This document shows, piece after piece, positions 1 to 5,161 of a stretch of DNA of 7,388 nucleotides. Position numbers and translations under genes: made by a program. This DNA comes from Acidobacteriaceae bacterium (GTDB lineage Bacteria; Acidobacteriota; Terriglobia; Terriglobales; Acidobacteriaceae), in NCBI GenBank assembly GCA_003151875.1, contig PLYW01000100.1, positions 2,683 through 10,070 on the forward strand, read 5' to 3'. Each line of letters begins with the position of its first letter. The first letter of the stretch is position 1. The notes below the pieces were generated by a model. The model was given only the letters and a program-made list of their open reading frames with translations, did no database searches and was not told the DNA's origin.

Positions 1-1556
1 TGATCGGCAAGGAGTATGGCAAGGAGTTCTTGCCTGAGGCGCCGAACACGTACAAGTCGAAGAAAAGCGCCCAGGAGGCACACGAAGCCATCCGCCCGAC
101 GGCTGCTTCGCGGCATCCCGACCAGATTAAGCAGTATCTCCACGAAGACGAGTACAAGGTTTACAAGCTGATCTGGCAGCGTTTTGTCGCTTCGCAGATG
201 AACCCCGCCGTTTTCGATCAGACGACCGTGGAGATCGACGCGAAGAATGGCAACGACGTGTACCGCTTCCGGGTCACCGGCTCGGTGCTCAAGTTTGAAG
301 GCTTTTTGAAGGTGTACGAAGAATCGAAGGACGCCAAAGACGAAGAGGACGAGGCGCTCAAGCATAAGCTGCCGGTGCTGACCGAAGGCCAGAAGCTGAC
401 CCTGAAGGGTGTCGATGCCGAACAGCACTTTACGGAGCCTCCGCCGCGCTTCAACGAGGCTTCGCTGGTGAAGGAACTGGAGGAGCGCGGCATCGGGCGT
501 CCGTCCACCTACGCGGCCATCATCAGCACCATCCAGGAGCGGCAATACGTGCAGAAGATCGGGGGGAAGTTCATTCCCACCGAAATTGGATTTGTGGTCA
601 CCGATCTGCTGGTGGCCAACTTCAAGGACATTTTCGATCTGCAATACACGGCGCGACTGGAAGAGGAACTCGACGAGATCGAGGACGGTAAGGAGCGCTG
701 GACCGACGCTCTGGCCGAGTTCTACAAGAAGTTCGAGAAGGAACTCCATTACGCCGAAAAGCACATGGAGAACGTCAAGCGGATGGAGAAGCCCACTGAC
801 GAAAAGTGTGAGCGGTGCGGCTCGCCGCTGGTTATCAAATGGGGCAAGCACGGGTCGTTCTATGCGTGCAGCGCGTATGACAAGACCGACCCCAACAGTT
901 GCACGTTCACCAAGGAAAATCCCATCGACCTGCCCGACCTCGATTCGGCCGATGTGCAGGAAACTACGCAGGAGGAATACTGCGAGAATTGCGGCCGGCC
1001 GATGGTGCTGAAACGCGGACGTTTTGGGCAGTTCATGGCTTGCACCGGATATCCCGATTGCAAGACCACGCGCCGGCTCGACCAGGCCAAGAAGGTCCCC
1101 GACATCCCGCTCGATGAAAAGTGCCCGCAGTGCGGTCGCAACCTTCTGCTGCGGCATGGCCGCTATGGAGAGTTTATTTCTTGCAGCGGCTATCCGGAAT
1201 GCAAGTGGGTGAAACAGAACTACATCGGGGTGAAGTGTCCCCAGTGTGGGACGGGCGAGTTGGCGGAGAAAAAAGCCCGCCGCGGCAACTTCTTTTACGG
1301 ATGCTCCAACTATCCGAAGTGCCGATTCACCTCGGCCTACAGGCCGGTGGCTGAGCCCTGTCCCGAGTGTGGCAGCCCGTATCTGCTGGAGAAGAACCTC
1401 AAGTCGGGCAGCTTCCTGGTGTGTCCCAACAACAAACGCACCGAGAGCGACGAGCCTAAGAGCTCAGGCAAGGGCCGCGGAAAGAAGAAAGCCGGGGATG
1501 AAAGTACGGTTAAATGTGACTACTCGCGGGAAATCCAGCCGGAAGCTGTTGCATAA
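1..1556 (+). CDS. topA: DNA topoisomerase I (type IA), C-terminal part, 5' end outside window
   Basis: Relaxes negatively supercoiled DNA by cutting and passing a single strand; cytoplasmic, nucleoid-associated. The frame is open from the left edge (first whole codon at nt 3), so the Toprim domain and the catalytic Tyr lie upstream and are not visible. Two family motifs are visible: AQEAHEAIRP (nt 69-98; the His is a conserved residue of the DNA-cleaving core) and EASLVKELEERGIGRPSTY (nt 456-512). After the core come five C4 zinc ribbons whose first Cys codons are at nt 807, 981, 1122, 1236 and 1359, typical of long bacterial TopA tails that bind single-stranded DNA. Ribbon 1 has 10 residues between Cys3 and Cys4. 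Ribbon 5 has about 30, filled by a Lys/Gly/Ser-rich stretch. The protein ends at TAA 1554-1556. TopA is far more likely than a topoisomerase III, which usually lacks this zinc array. The frame is intact through the visible part. Confidence 0.97.
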   Translation, partial: IGKEYGKEFLPEAPNTYKSKKSAQEAHEAIRPTAASRHPDQIKQYLHEDEYKVYKLIWQRFVASQMNPAVFDQTTVEIDAKNGNDVYRFRVTGSVLKFEGFLKVYEESKDAKDEEDEALKHKLPVLTEGQKLTLKGVDAEQHFTEPPPRFNEASLVKELEERGIGRPSTYAAIISTIQERQYVQKIGGKFIPTEIGFVVTDLLVANFKDIFDLQYTARLEEELDEIEDGKERWTDALAEFYKKFEKELHYAEKHMENVKRMEKPTDEKCERCGSPLVIKWGKHGSFYACSAYDKTDPNSCTFTKENPIDLPDLDSADVQETTQEEYCENCGRPMVLKRGRFGQFMACTGYPDCKTTRRLDQAKKVPDIPLDEKCPQCGRNLLLRHGRYGEFISCSGYPECKWVKQNYIGVKCPQCGTGELAEKKARRGNFFYGCSNYPKCRFTSAYRPVAEPCPECGSPYLLEKNLKSGSFLVCPNNKRTESDEPKSSGKGRGKKKAGDESTVKCDYSREIQPEAVA

Positions 1557-1580
1557 TGAAATGATTGTCAATCCAAAACC

Positions 1581-1599
1581 GCCCGGCCATAAGCCGGGC
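1581..1599 (+). terminator. GC-rich hairpin after topA, terminator-like
   Basis: A perfect 7-bp stem, GCCCGGC (1581-1587) with GCCGGGC (1593-1599), closes a 5-nt CATAA loop 25 nt after the topA stop. It is followed by ATTCCTTC, not a clean T-run, so it is at best a weak intrinsic terminator. It could instead be a transcript-end stabiliser, or a leader structure of the next gene, whose Shine-Dalgarno starts about 10 nt downstream. The hairpin is seen directly; its function is inferred. Confidence 0.45.
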
Positions 1600-1622
1600 A
1601 TTCCTTCGAGAAGGGGTGAAAC

Positions 1623-2102
1623 ATGGCAGGACAATTGAAAGGTGCGACGATCATTGCCCACCTGATCGTCAATGACGGCCCCAAGGCGGTGGACTTCTAC
1701 AAGAAGGCATTTGGGGCAGAAATCCTGGGCGTGCACAAAACGCCGGACGGAAAGGTAATGCACGCGGAGTTGAGCGTCGGAGGCGCCAGGCTCATGTTGG
1801 CGGACGAATTTCCCGGCATGGGATCTGGTTCGGCCAAGACGCTGGGCGGCAGCCCGGTGGTGCTGAATCTGTACGTACAGGAAGACGTCGACGGCCTGTT
1901 CAACCAAGCCGTTGGTGCAGGGGGAACCGTGGTGATGCCGCTGGCAAACCAGTTCTGGGGTGATCGCTACGGCCAGATCAAGGACCCCTTTGGCCATCTC
2001 TGGGCTTTGGGACAACATGTGGAAGACGTTGCCCCGGAGGAGATGGAACGCCGGGCCCGCGAGGCCTTTGCTCAGATGGCGAAACCCGGCGGCCAAGAAT
2101 AG
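1623..2102 (+). CDS. VOC superfamily (glyoxalase/bleomycin resistance, PhnB-like) protein
   Basis: A 159-residue cytoplasmic protein of the vicinal-oxygen-chelate fold. It shows the two beta-alpha-beta-beta-beta halves of PhnB-like members: an N-terminal half starting AHLIVNDGPKAVDFYKKAFG (residues 12-31) with MHAELSVGGARLMLADE (46-62), and a second half from VVLNLYVQEDVDGLFNQAV ending in FWGDRYGQIKDPFGHLW (111-127) and QHVEDV. His13, His47, Glu49 and the DPFGH region are possible metal or substrate ligands by analogy with relatives. PhnB-like proteins are often annotated as glyoxalase or 3-demethylubiquinone methyltransferase-like, but the substrate cannot be read from sequence, so I name no reaction. 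The start is well supported: ATG 1623 follows GAGAAGGGGTG with good spacing. It lies 66 bp after topA on the same strand with a hairpin between, so it may have its own transcript. Length is normal for the family. Confidence 0.88.
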   Translation: MAGQLKGATIIAHLIVNDGPKAVDFYKKAFGAEILGVHKTPDGKVMHAELSVGGARLMLADEFPGMGSGSAKTLGGSPVVLNLYVQEDVDGLFNQAVGAGGTVVMPLANQFWGDRYGQIKDPFGHLWALGQHVEDVAPEEMERRAREAFAQMAKPGGQE

Positions 2103-2104
2103 AT

Positions 2105-2168
2105 GCCAGCAGACTCAGTCGTCTCGGGGCGCCACCAATATCGCGCCCCCCATGCTGTCAATGCTGGC
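2105..2168 (+). other. Nested inverted repeats between VOC gene and 2205 gene (candidate structured leader)
   Basis: An outer stem pairs GCCAGCA (2105-2111) with TGCTGGC (2162-2168), 7 perfect bp, and continues as GAC (2112-2114) with GTC (2157-2159) across a 2-nt bulge. Inside it, GGGGCGC (2126-2132) pairs perfectly with GCGCCCC (2143-2149) around a 10-nt loop. A small GACT-C-AGTC palindrome (2112-2120) could form an alternative structure. No T-tract follows. It sits 36 nt before the next start codon. It could be a weak terminator, a processing or stability element, or a regulatory leader. The pairing is seen; any role is inferred. Confidence 0.4.
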
Positions 2169-2204
2169 GATGAACGCCTTCGAACCTAACCATAGGGAGA
2201 ATCT

Positions 2205-2657
2205 ATGAGCACCTCACAAGCCACACATCAAGACGCCGAACTTATCCTGAAGCTTTATGATCTACGCCGGGAGCCGGTCATGCGCGAAGCCCGCAATTTC
2301 GTAGTTGGCTTTGCGCCCAAGTCCGTGGATGAAATTCTCGCCCTCACCAACGCGTTTGGCAGCAAGGAAAATGCATATCTTCGCCAGGTGTACGGTTATT
2401 GGGAGATGGCCGCTACCTTGGTTGTCCATGGGACCCTGAACGCGCTGCTCGTCTACGATACCTGTCAGGAAATGTACTTCGCGTACGGCAAAATCCAGCC
2501 GTTCCTGGAGGAATTTCGGCGGAAGTCGGGAATGCCAGACTTCCTTTCCAACCTGCAGAAAGTCGTTGAGGGTTCTGCCGAGGGACGCGAGCGGCTCGCG
2601 CGCGTGCAGAAGCGGCAGGCGGAGATGGCTGCGGCAGCTGTCCGGCAGCACGCCTAG
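2205..2657 (+). CDS. Conserved hypothetical protein, 150 aa, helical
   Basis: No function is recognised. The protein looks soluble and mostly helical. It has a charged N-terminal helix (AELILKLYDLRREPVMREAR, 11-30), a central part rich in aromatic and hydrophobic residues (AYLRQVYGYWEMAATLVVHG, 57-76, then LLVYDTCQEMYFAYGK, 81-96), then QPFLEEFRRKSGMPDFLSNL (98-117), and a basic/Ala-rich C-terminal helix. The hydrophobic stretch 68-84 is interrupted by His and Asn, so a membrane segment is unlikely. It resembles a family of 140-160 aa proteins I recall from Acidobacteriota, with an RREEVMR-type N-terminal motif and an F/Y-rich centre; that is recollection, not a search result. ATG 2205 follows AGGGAG with suitable spacing, which fixes the start. 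Its TAG stop overlaps the stop of the convergent mlaF in one CTAG. Confidence 0.82.
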   Translation: MSTSQATHQDAELILKLYDLRREPVMREARNFVVGFAPKSVDEILALTNAFGSKENAYLRQVYGYWEMAATLVVHGTLNALLVYDTCQEMYFAYGKIQPFLEEFRRKSGMPDFLSNLQKVVEGSAEGRERLARVQKRQAEMAAAAVRQHA

Positions 2658-3499
2658 CTTAGATATTCGCGGATGTAGGGATCGTTGCTGCGCAGCATAT
2701 CGGCGGCGGTTCCTTCGAAGATGATCTGTCCATCCCGCAGCATCAGAAACCTGGTGTGGAGGTCGCGGACGCCACCGTCAGCGACCGGTACCATCTTGTT
2801 CTGCTTCTGGTCGAAGCAGTGGCTCGCCATGGTGAACGCGTCTTGCAGACGGCTGGTCACCAGCAGGGAGCTTGTCCCATAGACGTCGCGCTGCTTGACA
2901 ATGAGCTCGATGATCGTATCCGACGTAACCGGGTCGAGGCCACCGGTGGGGGAATCGTAAAGGATGACTTCCGGCCGGGTGATGATGGCGCGCGCAATTG
3001 CCACCCGGCGCCGCATACCGCCGGAGAGCTCAGAGGGGAACAGATCGACGGTGTGCTCCAGTTCGACGAAGCGCAAGGCCTCCAGCACCCGCGCGTGGAT
3101 TTCATCGGTCAGCCTGCCGGTCTCTTCCATGAGGCGATAAGCGACGTTTTCCTCCACCGTCAAGGAATCGAAGAGCGCGCTCTCCTGGAACACCATCCCG
3201 ATCTTGCGCCGCAGCGCAAACAGATCCTCCTCGCGCATTTGCGTAATCTCTTCGCCCAGGACCGTGATGCGCCCAGCGTCCGGCTTCAGTAATCCGAGTG
3301 CCAGTTTCAGGACCAGGGTTTTTCCTGTGCCCGCCTCACCCATCAGGATCTTGGTTTCACCATGGGGCAGTTGAAAAGAAATACCCCCCAGCACCGGGTG
3401 ATCGAAACCAATTCCGACTTTTTCGAAGCGCATGGCGGCGTCAGCCCTGGATGTGGCTGTCGGTTGGCGCTGCTCGGCCGGCGGTGCGAGGCTGGACAT
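2654..3499 (-). CDS. mlaF: MlaF-type ABC transporter ATPase with degenerate catalytic site
   Basis: A 281-residue cytoplasmic ATPase, the expected partner of the MlaE permease in phospholipid transport between envelope membranes. Visible motifs: Walker A GEAGTGKT (54-61), Q-loop Gln105 in MVFQESALFDSLT, signature LSGGM (158-162), Walker B VILYDSPTGGLDP (178-190). Two key residues are missing: the catalytic Glu after the Walker B Asp is Ser183, and the H-loop His is Ser216 (LLVTSRLQD). ATP binding should persist, but hydrolysis at its own site should be poor. About 18-20 extra residues (230-249) sit between the H-loop region and the FLMLRDG strand. The start is ATG 3499, which overlaps the mlaE stop as TAATG, a translational-coupling arrangement without a clear Shine-Dalgarno. 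The frame extends upstream, but only inside mlaE. M23 (3433) is an alternative start right before the ABC domain. Asymmetric pairing with the 5773 ATPase is possible. Confidence 0.92.
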   Translation of the reverse strand: MSSLAPPAEQRQPTATSRADAAMRFEKVGIGFDHPVLGGISFQLPHGETKILMGEAGTGKTLVLKLALGLLKPDAGRITVLGEEITQMREEDLFALRRKIGMVFQESALFDSLTVEENVAYRLMEETGRLTDEIHARVLEALRFVELEHTVDLFPSELSGGMRRRVAIARAIITRPEVILYDSPTGGLDPVTSDTIIELIVKQRDVYGTSSLLVTSRLQDAFTMASHCFDQKQNKMVPVADGGVRDLHTRFLMLRDGQIIFEGTAADMLRSNDPYIREYLS

Positions 3500-4278
3500 T
3501 AGTACTGGAAGATCCCCATAAGCAGTCGGGTGATGAAAAAATCGCTGACCAGGATGAGCACCGACGCTGCGACCACCGCTTGCGTGGTAGCTCGTCCCAC
3601 GCCTTGCGTGCCGCCCTTGGCGGAGAGGCCGTAGTAACAGCCGATGCTGGAGATGATAAAGCCGAAGAACACGGGTTTGCATAACCCCATGAACACGTCC
3701 CCAAAGCGCAGCGCCTGGTAAGCGGTGGTCCAGTATTGGTTGGGATCCAGCCCCAACAAGAGATACGAGATCACAAATCCACCGGTCAGCCCCACCAGGT
3801 TGGAGATGATGGCAAGGAAGAATAGCATCACCATGCTGGCGATGACCCGTGGCGTGACCAGTTTCTTGGATGGGTCAACTCCCATGGCGCGCATGGCGTC
3901 AATCTGCTCGGTGACTTTCATGGAGCCCAGCTCGCTGGCCATACCGCTGGAGTTGCGGCCAGCTACCATTAGTCCCGTCAGCACCGGCCCTAGCTCGCGC
4001 ACCATCGACAGCGAAACCAGTTTGCCGGTTAGCGACAACGAACCGAATTGCTGCAAAGTGCTGGAGGTTTGCAGCGCCAGCACCGCACCGGTGAAGAAAC
4101 CCGTCAGGATCACGATGGGCAGCGATCCGACCCCGATGGAATCGGCCTGCAACAGGGTGTCGGCAAAGTAGCGAGGATGCCCGAAGATATTGGTAAGCGA
4201 GCGGCCGGCGAGCAGGGAGTAATCCTGCACCGCCTCCACTTGTTCCTTAGCGATTTCAGTCAGCGAGAAAATTGGCAT
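3499..4278 (-). CDS. mlaE: MlaE-type ABC transporter permease
   Basis: A 259-residue inner-membrane permease of the MlaE/YrbE family, usual length about 260. Hydrophobic segments lie roughly at 48-70, 95-107, 145-175, 196-216 and 234-256. Family hallmarks are clear: SMVRELGPVLTGLMVAGR (91-108), ASELGSMKVTEQIDAMRAMG (114-133; the cytoplasmic coupling helix that contacts MlaF) and GGTQGVGRATTQAVVAASV (222-240). In Mla systems two MlaE copies sit between an MlaF dimer and a hexamer of the MCE protein MlaD. No MCE gene is visible here, so direction and substrate stay unresolved. ATG 4278 has no good Shine-Dalgarno (TTTCCGGATTAAGC precedes it), but the protein starts at the usual N-terminal position. 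It is the first gene of a leftward mlaE-mlaF operon with a 1-nt overlap; a candidate extended -10 element lies at 4312-4320. Confidence 0.95.
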   Translation of the reverse strand: MPIFSLTEIAKEQVEAVQDYSLLAGRSLTNIFGHPRYFADTLLQADSIGVGSLPIVILTGFFTGAVLALQTSSTLQQFGSLSLTGKLVSLSMVRELGPVLTGLMVAGRNSSGMASELGSMKVTEQIDAMRAMGVDPSKKLVTPRVIASMVMLFFLAIISNLVGLTGGFVISYLLLGLDPNQYWTTAYQALRFGDVFMGLCKPVFFGFIISSIGCYYGLSAKGGTQGVGRATTQAVVAASVLILVSDFFITRLLMGIFQY

Positions 4279-4311
4279 GCTTAATCCGGAAAGAAAAACG
4301 ATACGAACGAA

Positions 4312-4320
4312 AATATATCA
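4312..4320 (-). promoter_or_regulatory. Candidate extended -10 promoter for mlaE-mlaF
   Basis: Read on the minus strand, TG (4320-4319), A, then TATATT (4317-4312) makes an extended -10 box 33 nt before the mlaE ATG. It lies in the most AT-rich part of an otherwise GC-rich spacer. No convincing -35 is present (CCAAAC at the 17-bp position), which an extended -10 can tolerate. Prediction by motif only. Confidence 0.35.
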
Positions 4321-4465
4321 GAGCGGCAGGGCTGGTTTGGGTTTCCTGGGTCTGTGGGGCCCGAACGGCCCCGAGCAAAGGGGAAGCCAACGGCCGAACA
4401 TCGCTTTTTTCCGCAGCCTCTAGTGGGTTGATTTCATTGGACGAAAGCGGACCCGATTCGACACT

Positions 4466-4494
4466 TTGCGTGCAGCAGCGCATTCGTTTACTAT
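4466..4494 (+). promoter_or_regulatory. Candidate sigma-70-like promoter for the 4536 gene
   Basis: TTGCGT (4466-4471) and TACTAT (4489-4494) are separated by exactly 17 bp, giving a predicted start near 4501 and a leader of about 35 nt that contains the GGAGG at 4524-4528. The boxes match consensus only partly (3 of 6 and 4 of 6), so this rests on spacing and context. Confidence 0.4.
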
Positions 4495-4535
4495 GCAATC
4501 CCTAGCTGTGGACCGGCACGTCGGGAGGCGGCCGT

Positions 4536-4931
4536 ATGGCGTTTCAGGTTGATCGAAGTCCGTTCGATCCGGAGTCAGGTTTTGAGTATTACATTTGCTT
4601 CAAACCTCCGACCGAGGTCGAGGGTGACGAAGTAGAGTCGCGGATTTCCGTCGAGGCAGCCCTTTCGGTGTCGGAAACGGGAGATGTGGCCGACATCAGC
4701 TTTATGCTGCCCAAGATGTGCCGCAACGATCACGCCCTTTCCTTCCTGAAACGCGATCCGACGGCAGCCTGCGTGGAGAACCGCGTGTTTATTGCCTTGC
4801 CGGGACTGAACGGCGATGCCGTGTTTAACGCTCCCGCGACCCTCGAACTGGACCACGCCGGACGCATTGTCGCCATCGAAATCAATGGCTGCATCCCCAA
4901 GACCAGCACATTTCGCCCCGGCCACGCATAA
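4536..4931 (+). CDS. Hypothetical protein, 131 aa
   Basis: Function not recognised. The start is firm: GGAGG (4524-4528) lies 7 nt before ATG 4536. The protein is acidic, has no signal peptide or membrane segment, and looks mainly beta. Residues 38-60 (SVEAALSVSETGDVADISFM and on) and 96-117 (VFNAPATLELDHAGRIVAIE and on) read like strand pairs around turns. The second, with LELDHAGRIVAIEI, vaguely resembles the last strands of DUF2283-type small proteins, but the length and the rest do not fit, so I do not assign that family. Cys63, Cys79 and Cys119 are present without a metal-site pattern. It has its own promoter candidate and is separated from mobA by 230 bp of repeats, so it is probably a single-gene transcript. 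Codon use looks like its neighbours, which with the ribosome site supports a real gene. Confidence 0.75.
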   Translation: MAFQVDRSPFDPESGFEYYICFKPPTEVEGDEVESRISVEAALSVSETGDVADISFMLPKMCRNDHALSFLKRDPTAACVENRVFIALPGLNGDAVFNAPATLELDHAGRIVAIEINGCIPKTSTFRPGHA

Positions 4932-4937
4932 GGCCGC

Positions 4938-4965
4938 TTTTCGCCGTTCGCTTTTCGCTTCTCGC
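4938..4965 (-). repeat. Heptamer repeat array, 4 units of GCGANNN, minus orientation
   Basis: Read on the minus strand this is four consecutive 7-bp units, GCGAGAA, GCGAAAA, GCGAACG, GCGAAAA, each beginning GCGA, just after the stop of the 4536 gene. It is the inverted counterpart of the larger array at 5075-5137. The 25 bp at 4935-4959 match the reverse complement of 5074-5098 at 23 positions. Confidence 0.8.
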
Positions 4966-5074
4966 TTGTCCGCGAAAGGTGCAAATCTACAGCGGATTTA
5001 GAACTAGAGGGTTTGGCAGGAGCACATACGGGCGAAGCTAGGCCGGCCCCAAGGGTCAAATCCGAGGGCCTTTG

Positions 5075-5137
5075 GCGAAAAGCGAATGGCGAAAAGCGAC
5101 TAGCGACTAGCGACTAGCGAAAAACGAATGGCGAACA
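5075..5137 (+). repeat. Heptamer repeat array, 9 units of (G/A)CGANNN
   Basis: Nine uninterrupted 7-bp units, in order: GCGAAAA, GCGAATG, GCGAAAA, GCGACTA (three times), GCGAAAA, ACGAATG, GCGAACA. The first four bases are fixed apart from one G-to-A change, and the last three vary. The phase is strict across 63 bp and the array ends 24 nt before the mobA start. It is comparable in style to the heptanucleotide STRR repeats known from filamentous cyanobacteria, though the units differ. Confidence 0.9.
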
Positions 5138-5149
5138 GGCGAAGTCCGG

Positions 5150-5155
5150 TATGAT
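5150..5155 (+). promoter_or_regulatory. mobA: Candidate -10 box for a leaderless mobA transcript
   Basis: TATGAT matches the -10 consensus at 5 of 6 positions and ends 6 nt before the GTG at 5162. A start at the normal distance would fall on or next to the start codon, giving a leaderless mRNA. No Shine-Dalgarno precedes the GTG, which fits. The -35 position would fall inside the heptamer array and has no consensus match. Confidence 0.4.
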
Positions 5156-5161
5156 GTCGGC

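Larger units (their letters stand above)
4279..4535. other. Divergent intergenic region between mlaE and the 4536 gene
   Basis: This 257-bp region separates two outward-facing genes and should contain both promoters; candidates are listed separately. It also holds a short perfect stem, GGGGCC (4356-4361) with GGCCCC (4367-4372), around a 5-nt loop between the two promoter candidates. No reading frame in it has a credible start site, and I see no operator I can name. Confidence 0.5.
4932..5161. other. Repeat-rich intergenic region before mobA
   Basis: This 230-bp gene-free region is bounded by two inverted heptamer arrays (listed separately) enclosing about 110 bp. The enclosed part has a GGCCGGCC palindrome (5041-5048) and only short potential stems (for example AAATC/GATTT at 4982-4998). 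No credible reading frame, tRNA or known riboswitch is seen. The arms could fold into one long hairpin if the whole region is transcribed. Confidence 0.6.

Noticed and set aside
1581..1599. Strong intrinsic terminator after topA
   Set aside because: The stem is good but there is no T-run, so I kept it only as terminator-like.
1464..2096. 210-aa reading frame on the minus strand opposite the VOC gene
   Set aside because: It is antisense to a clear VOC protein and to the topA tail, and shows no protein-family features.
2103..2189. 28-codon reading frame directly after the VOC stop
   Set aside because: It has an ATG right after the VOC TAG but no ribosome site, no recognisable product, and overlaps the nested stem. 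Not called.
2756..3292. 178-aa reading frame on the plus strand opposite mlaF
   Set aside because: It is antisense to a full ABC ATPase whose motifs are all in frame; no ribosome site or family match.
2654..3499. mlaF as a decaying pseudogene because of its missing catalytic residues
   Set aside because: The frame is complete, other ABC motifs are intact, and the losses match those of known asymmetric ABC subunits.
3500..3682. mlaF start upstream at 3682
   Set aside because: That extension lies wholly inside mlaE in another frame. The TAATG overlap at 3499 gives the normal length.
5075..5137. CRISPR array
   Set aside because: The units are 7 bp without 25-40 bp repeats or spacers, and no cas gene is present.
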